From positions 1 to 18,943 of the forward strand of contig JADKHS010000025.1 in assembly GCA_016721605.1 (NCBI GenBank): DNA of 18,943 nt. The letters run 5' to 3'. Of this stretch, positions 17,441 through 18,943 are shown piece by piece (within the stretch, counting starts at the first letter, position 1; each line of letters opens with the position of its first letter). Source of the stretch: Nitrosomonadales bacterium (GTDB lineage Bacteria > Pseudomonadota > Gammaproteobacteria > Burkholderiales > Gallionellaceae). Made by a program: the position numbers and the translations under genes. Under the pieces are notes generated by a model. That model had not been told where the DNA came from. It saw nothing but the letters and a program-made list of their open reading frames with translations, and did no database searches.

Positions 17441-17520
17441 ATGCCTTGAGTTGAAATTGGCGGCTGACCAATCAAAACAAACAGAAGACGAGCAATCGTC
17501 ATAACTACCCAGCGGGGACA
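17441..17520 (+). repeat. 80-base upstream repeat, copy 2
   Basis: Near-identical partner of 13418-13497, with about five differences in 80 bases, no gaps. Coming just after a terminator and just before the radC leader, it is the best place for the promoter of the radC operon. Confidence 0.7.
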
Positions 17521-17570
17521 CGTCCCCGCCAAGGGTTTGTGTCCCTTTCATTATTTAAAGGAGACACAAA
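17507..17570 (+). promoter_or_regulatory. Two-stem leader RNA, copy 6 (radC)
   Basis: Stem 1 is GCGGGGA (17512-17518) with TCCCCGC (17523-17529), loop CACG, enclosed by ACCC (17507-17510) and GGGT (17533-17536). Stem 2 is TTTGTGTC (17536-17543) with GACACAAA (17563-17570), continuing towards GGAG after one mismatch. ATG 17571 follows immediately. The TT/AA base of stem 2 matches copy 2 and covaries with the GG/CC of copies 1, 3 and 7. Confidence 0.75.
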
Positions 17571-18170
17571 ATGAATATCCAAAATTGCAGCACACCTGAC
17601 TTGTTGTCCGTACTGGTTGGAAAAAGGATGGCTGAAAAGCTATCACAAGTTCCACTTTCTGTTTTATTCGGAATGCGTGCAAATCGTCAGGAAATGGTTT
17701 GCGAAAGCGAAGCTCCGTATGTGCCCGCACCCATCATCTCAGCAGCCAAGGAGTTGTTTGTGCGCGCACTTGAAGAGGACATCCACAACCACCCCGTATC
17801 CTTTACTGCACCAAAGGTGGTCAAGGATTACTTGAGGCTGGTATTGGGTGGACGGCAGCAGGAAGTATTTATGGTGCTGTTTCTAGATGCACAGCATCGT
17901 CTTATCGCTTCGGAAGAGCTATTCCACGGAACGCTGACACAAACCAGCGTGTATCCACGCGAGGTTGTCAAACGCGCCTTGATACACAACGCGGCAGCGG
18001 TAATGCTGAGCCACAACCATCCTTCAGGGGTGGCAGAGCCCAGCAGTGCCGACCGCTCGCTAACTGATGCACTAAAGCAAGCGCTTGGATTGGTAGATGT
18101 TCGAGTTCTCGATCACATTGTGATCGGCGAGCAAGAGGCATTGTCTTTTGCCGAACGAGGTTTGATATGA
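17571..18170 (+). CDS. radC: RadC-family JAB-domain protein
   Basis: 199 residues from ATG 17571. The C-terminal JAB/MPN domain has the zinc-binding signature His148-Asn-His150-Pro-Ser152 with Asp161 (HNHPSG ... PSSAD), and upstream YLRLVLGGRQQEVFMVLFLD. The N-terminal 60 residues lack a clear helix-hairpin-helix. RadC proteins are common on mobile elements; despite the name their biochemical role is unsettled, with links to DNA processing and recombination. The stop overlaps the next gene by four bases (ATGA), so both are co-translated. The frame is intact. Confidence 0.9.
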   Translation: MNIQNCSTPDLLSVLVGKRMAEKLSQVPLSVLFGMRANRQEMVCESEAPYVPAPIISAAKELFVRALEEDIHNHPVSFTAPKVVKDYLRLVLGGRQQEVFMVLFLDAQHRLIASEELFHGTLTQTSVYPREVVKRALIHNAAAVMLSHNHPSGVAEPSSADRSLTDALKQALGLVDVRVLDHIVIGEQEALSFAERGLI

Positions 18171-18424
18171 GTGTGCCATTTCTGAAAAGATGGAAAAAAA
18201 AGGTGTATTGCGATCAATGCAACTCGTCCTGGAAATTTATGCATTCCGATGTGTACAACACAAAGGAATGTCCTGTTTGCAAACGAGAGCAGGACCTTGC
18301 TGATCTGGCTAAACATACTGTTGATGCCATTATCAAGCGGCTCGATACACCGCAGGCAATACTGGAAGCCTATGTGGAAGTTTATTTGGTAAATCGAAAA
18401 GCACATTTGGCGTATCAAAATTAG
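18167..18424 (+). CDS. Small zinc-ribbon protein, function unknown
   Basis: 85 residues, starting at ATG 18167 inside the end of radC (ATGA overlap), which implies translational coupling; no separate leader element precedes it. Two CxxC pairs, Cys15/Cys18 (YCDQC) and Cys35/Cys38 (ECPVC), are spaced as in a zinc ribbon. A mostly helical C-terminus (DLADLAKHTVDAIIKRLDTP) follows. Proteins of this size with a ribbon often bind nucleic acid or a partner protein. I do not recognise the family. It probably works with RadC. Confidence 0.7.
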   Translation: MSVPFLKRWKKKVYCDQCNSSWKFMHSDVYNTKECPVCKREQDLADLAKHTVDAIIKRLDTPQAILEAYVEVYLVNRKAHLAYQN

Positions 18425-18436
18425 AGTTTTATTTAA

Positions 18437-18504
18437 CCTCAGCGGGGACACTTCCCCGCAAGGGGCATGGTGTCTCCGTTTTTTTTCATGAATAGGAGAA
18501 CACC
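18437..18504 (+). promoter_or_regulatory. Two-stem leader RNA, copy 7 (ardC-like gene)
   Basis: Stem 1 is GCGGGGA (18442-18448) with TCCCCGC (18453-18459), loop CACT, with a short outer CCT/AGG helix (18437-18439 and 18461-18463). Stem 2 is TGGTGTCTCC (18468-18477) with GGAG-A-ACACCA (18495-18505), a one-base bulge and the A of ATG 18505 in the last pair. The loop carries a T8 run. Confidence 0.75.
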
Positions 18505-18943
18505 ATGCAAGAAAAATCAAATCGCGCCAAATGGGGCAAATTGTTTTCGGATGCCCTTTCCTGCCCAGGAAAGGTATCTGAGGCGTATTCAGTATTTCAC
18601 GATTACAGCCTTGGCAATGCCATCCTTGCCGCTATGCAATTAACCGTCAAGGGGCTGCCACTGTCTCCGATCGCTTCCTTCAATAAATGGAAGCAATTGA
18701 GGCGATGCGTGAAGAAAGGCGAGAAAGCAATTGCATTGGTCATGCCTGTGACCGTCAAAACCAAGTCTAATGATGAGGTTGAAAATGGTGCTGGATCCAA
18801 TGACAAGACCAAGGAAGTCAGAAGTTCAGGATGCACGATGTTTGTGCTGAAAAATATCTGGTTTTCTTTGGATCAAACAGAGGGGGCGGACTACACCAAC
18901 GAGGTGGTGATTCCCGAATGGAACAAGGTGCAAGCCTTGTCAG
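18505..18943 (+). CDS. ArdC-type antirestriction protein, N-terminal part, cut by right edge
   Basis: The frame from ATG 18505 stays open to the last base, giving 146 residues. It matches the ArdC N-terminal (ssDNA-binding) domain: YSLGNAILAAMQLTVKGLPL then SFNKWKQLRRCVKKGEKAIA, followed by a strand with VMPV and, after a charged insert, FVLKNIWFSLDQT. ArdC proteins protect entering plasmid ssDNA from restriction; full-length ones carry a C-terminal metalloprotease-like domain that would lie beyond this window. A charged stretch (NDEVENGAGSNDKTKE) separates the strands. It has its own two-stem leader. Confident for the family, partial by position. Confidence 0.78.
   Translation, partial: MQEKSNRAKWGKLFSDALSCPGKVSEAYSVFHDYSLGNAILAAMQLTVKGLPLSPIASFNKWKQLRRCVKKGEKAIALVMPVTVKTKSNDEVENGAGSNDKTKEVRSSGCTMFVLKNIWFSLDQTEGADYTNEVVIPEWNKVQALS

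Noticed and set aside
13484..18504. The repeated hairpins as a CRISPR array or as ssDNA promoters of a leading region
   Set aside because: Spacing is gene-sized rather than regular and each copy ends exactly at a start codon with the ribosome site in the stem, which fits a leader RNA better. An ssDNA role cannot be fully excluded.

Overview
The window looks like a piece of a freshwater-type beta- or gammaproteobacterial genome. It carries a MofA-like giant multicopper oxidase and a PEP-CTERM sorting tail. It also carries proteobacterial accessory genes (HigBA, a DUF1845-type protein, RecE/RecT-like recombinases, a toprim primase, RadC, ArdC). The genus cannot be fixed from sequence alone. No rRNA, tRNA or CRISPR array was seen.

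Region A (1-9.3 kb, all minus strand) is a broken operon. A MofA-type multicopper oxidase gene (8504 to 1757, about 2,250 codons if restored) is followed 3 bp later by a secreted YncE/YVTN beta-propeller gene that runs off the left edge. Upstream lies the C-terminal remnant of a PEP-CTERM surface protein. All three are cut by single-base frameshifts, roughly 17 in the oxidase and about 5 in the propeller, many in A/T or G runs. No clear nonsense substitution was found. The frames can be stitched into continuous, family-like protein, so this is either very recent decay or poor consensus sequence.

Region B (9.3-12.5 kb) is a patchwork of accessory pieces. It has a perfect 18-bp hairpin flanked by 9-bp direct repeats, and a higB-higA toxin-antitoxin operon whose sigma-70 promoter places transcription start on the GTG start codon of higB (a leaderless toxin mRNA). 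It also has an IS21-like terminal repeat remnant, a frameshifted AAA ATPase/DUF4143 gene, and a short remnant resembling the N-terminus of the BREX methyltransferase PglX. A perfect 20-bp inverted repeat supplies the stop codon to ORFs on both strands.

Region C (12.4-18.9 kb) is an almost intact DNA-processing block of a plasmid, integrative conjugative element or similar. It holds a DUF1845-like gene on the minus strand. On the plus strand it holds a RecE-like PD-(D/E)XK exonuclease, a small membrane protein, RecT, an SSB C-terminal remnant, a zinc-finger/toprim primase, RadC, a zinc-ribbon protein and an ArdC-type antirestriction protein cut by the right edge.

The most striking signal is in Region C. 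Six of these plus-strand genes each have their own copy of a two-stem leader directly before the start codon. The first stem is a GGGGA...TCCCC hairpin, usually inside an outer ACCC/GGGT-type helix. The second stem pairs the Shine-Dalgarno sequence with an upstream anti-SD, typically TGGTGTCTCC with GGAGACACCA. A seventh, degenerate copy leads the SSB remnant. The pairs covary between copies (GG/CC to TT/AA), so the element is probably a cis-acting RNA that ties a set of ssDNA-processing, recombination and antirestriction genes into one translational regulon. From memory it resembles the computationally described radC RNA motif; the density of copies and the SD-sequestering stem make it the best candidate here for an under-described system.
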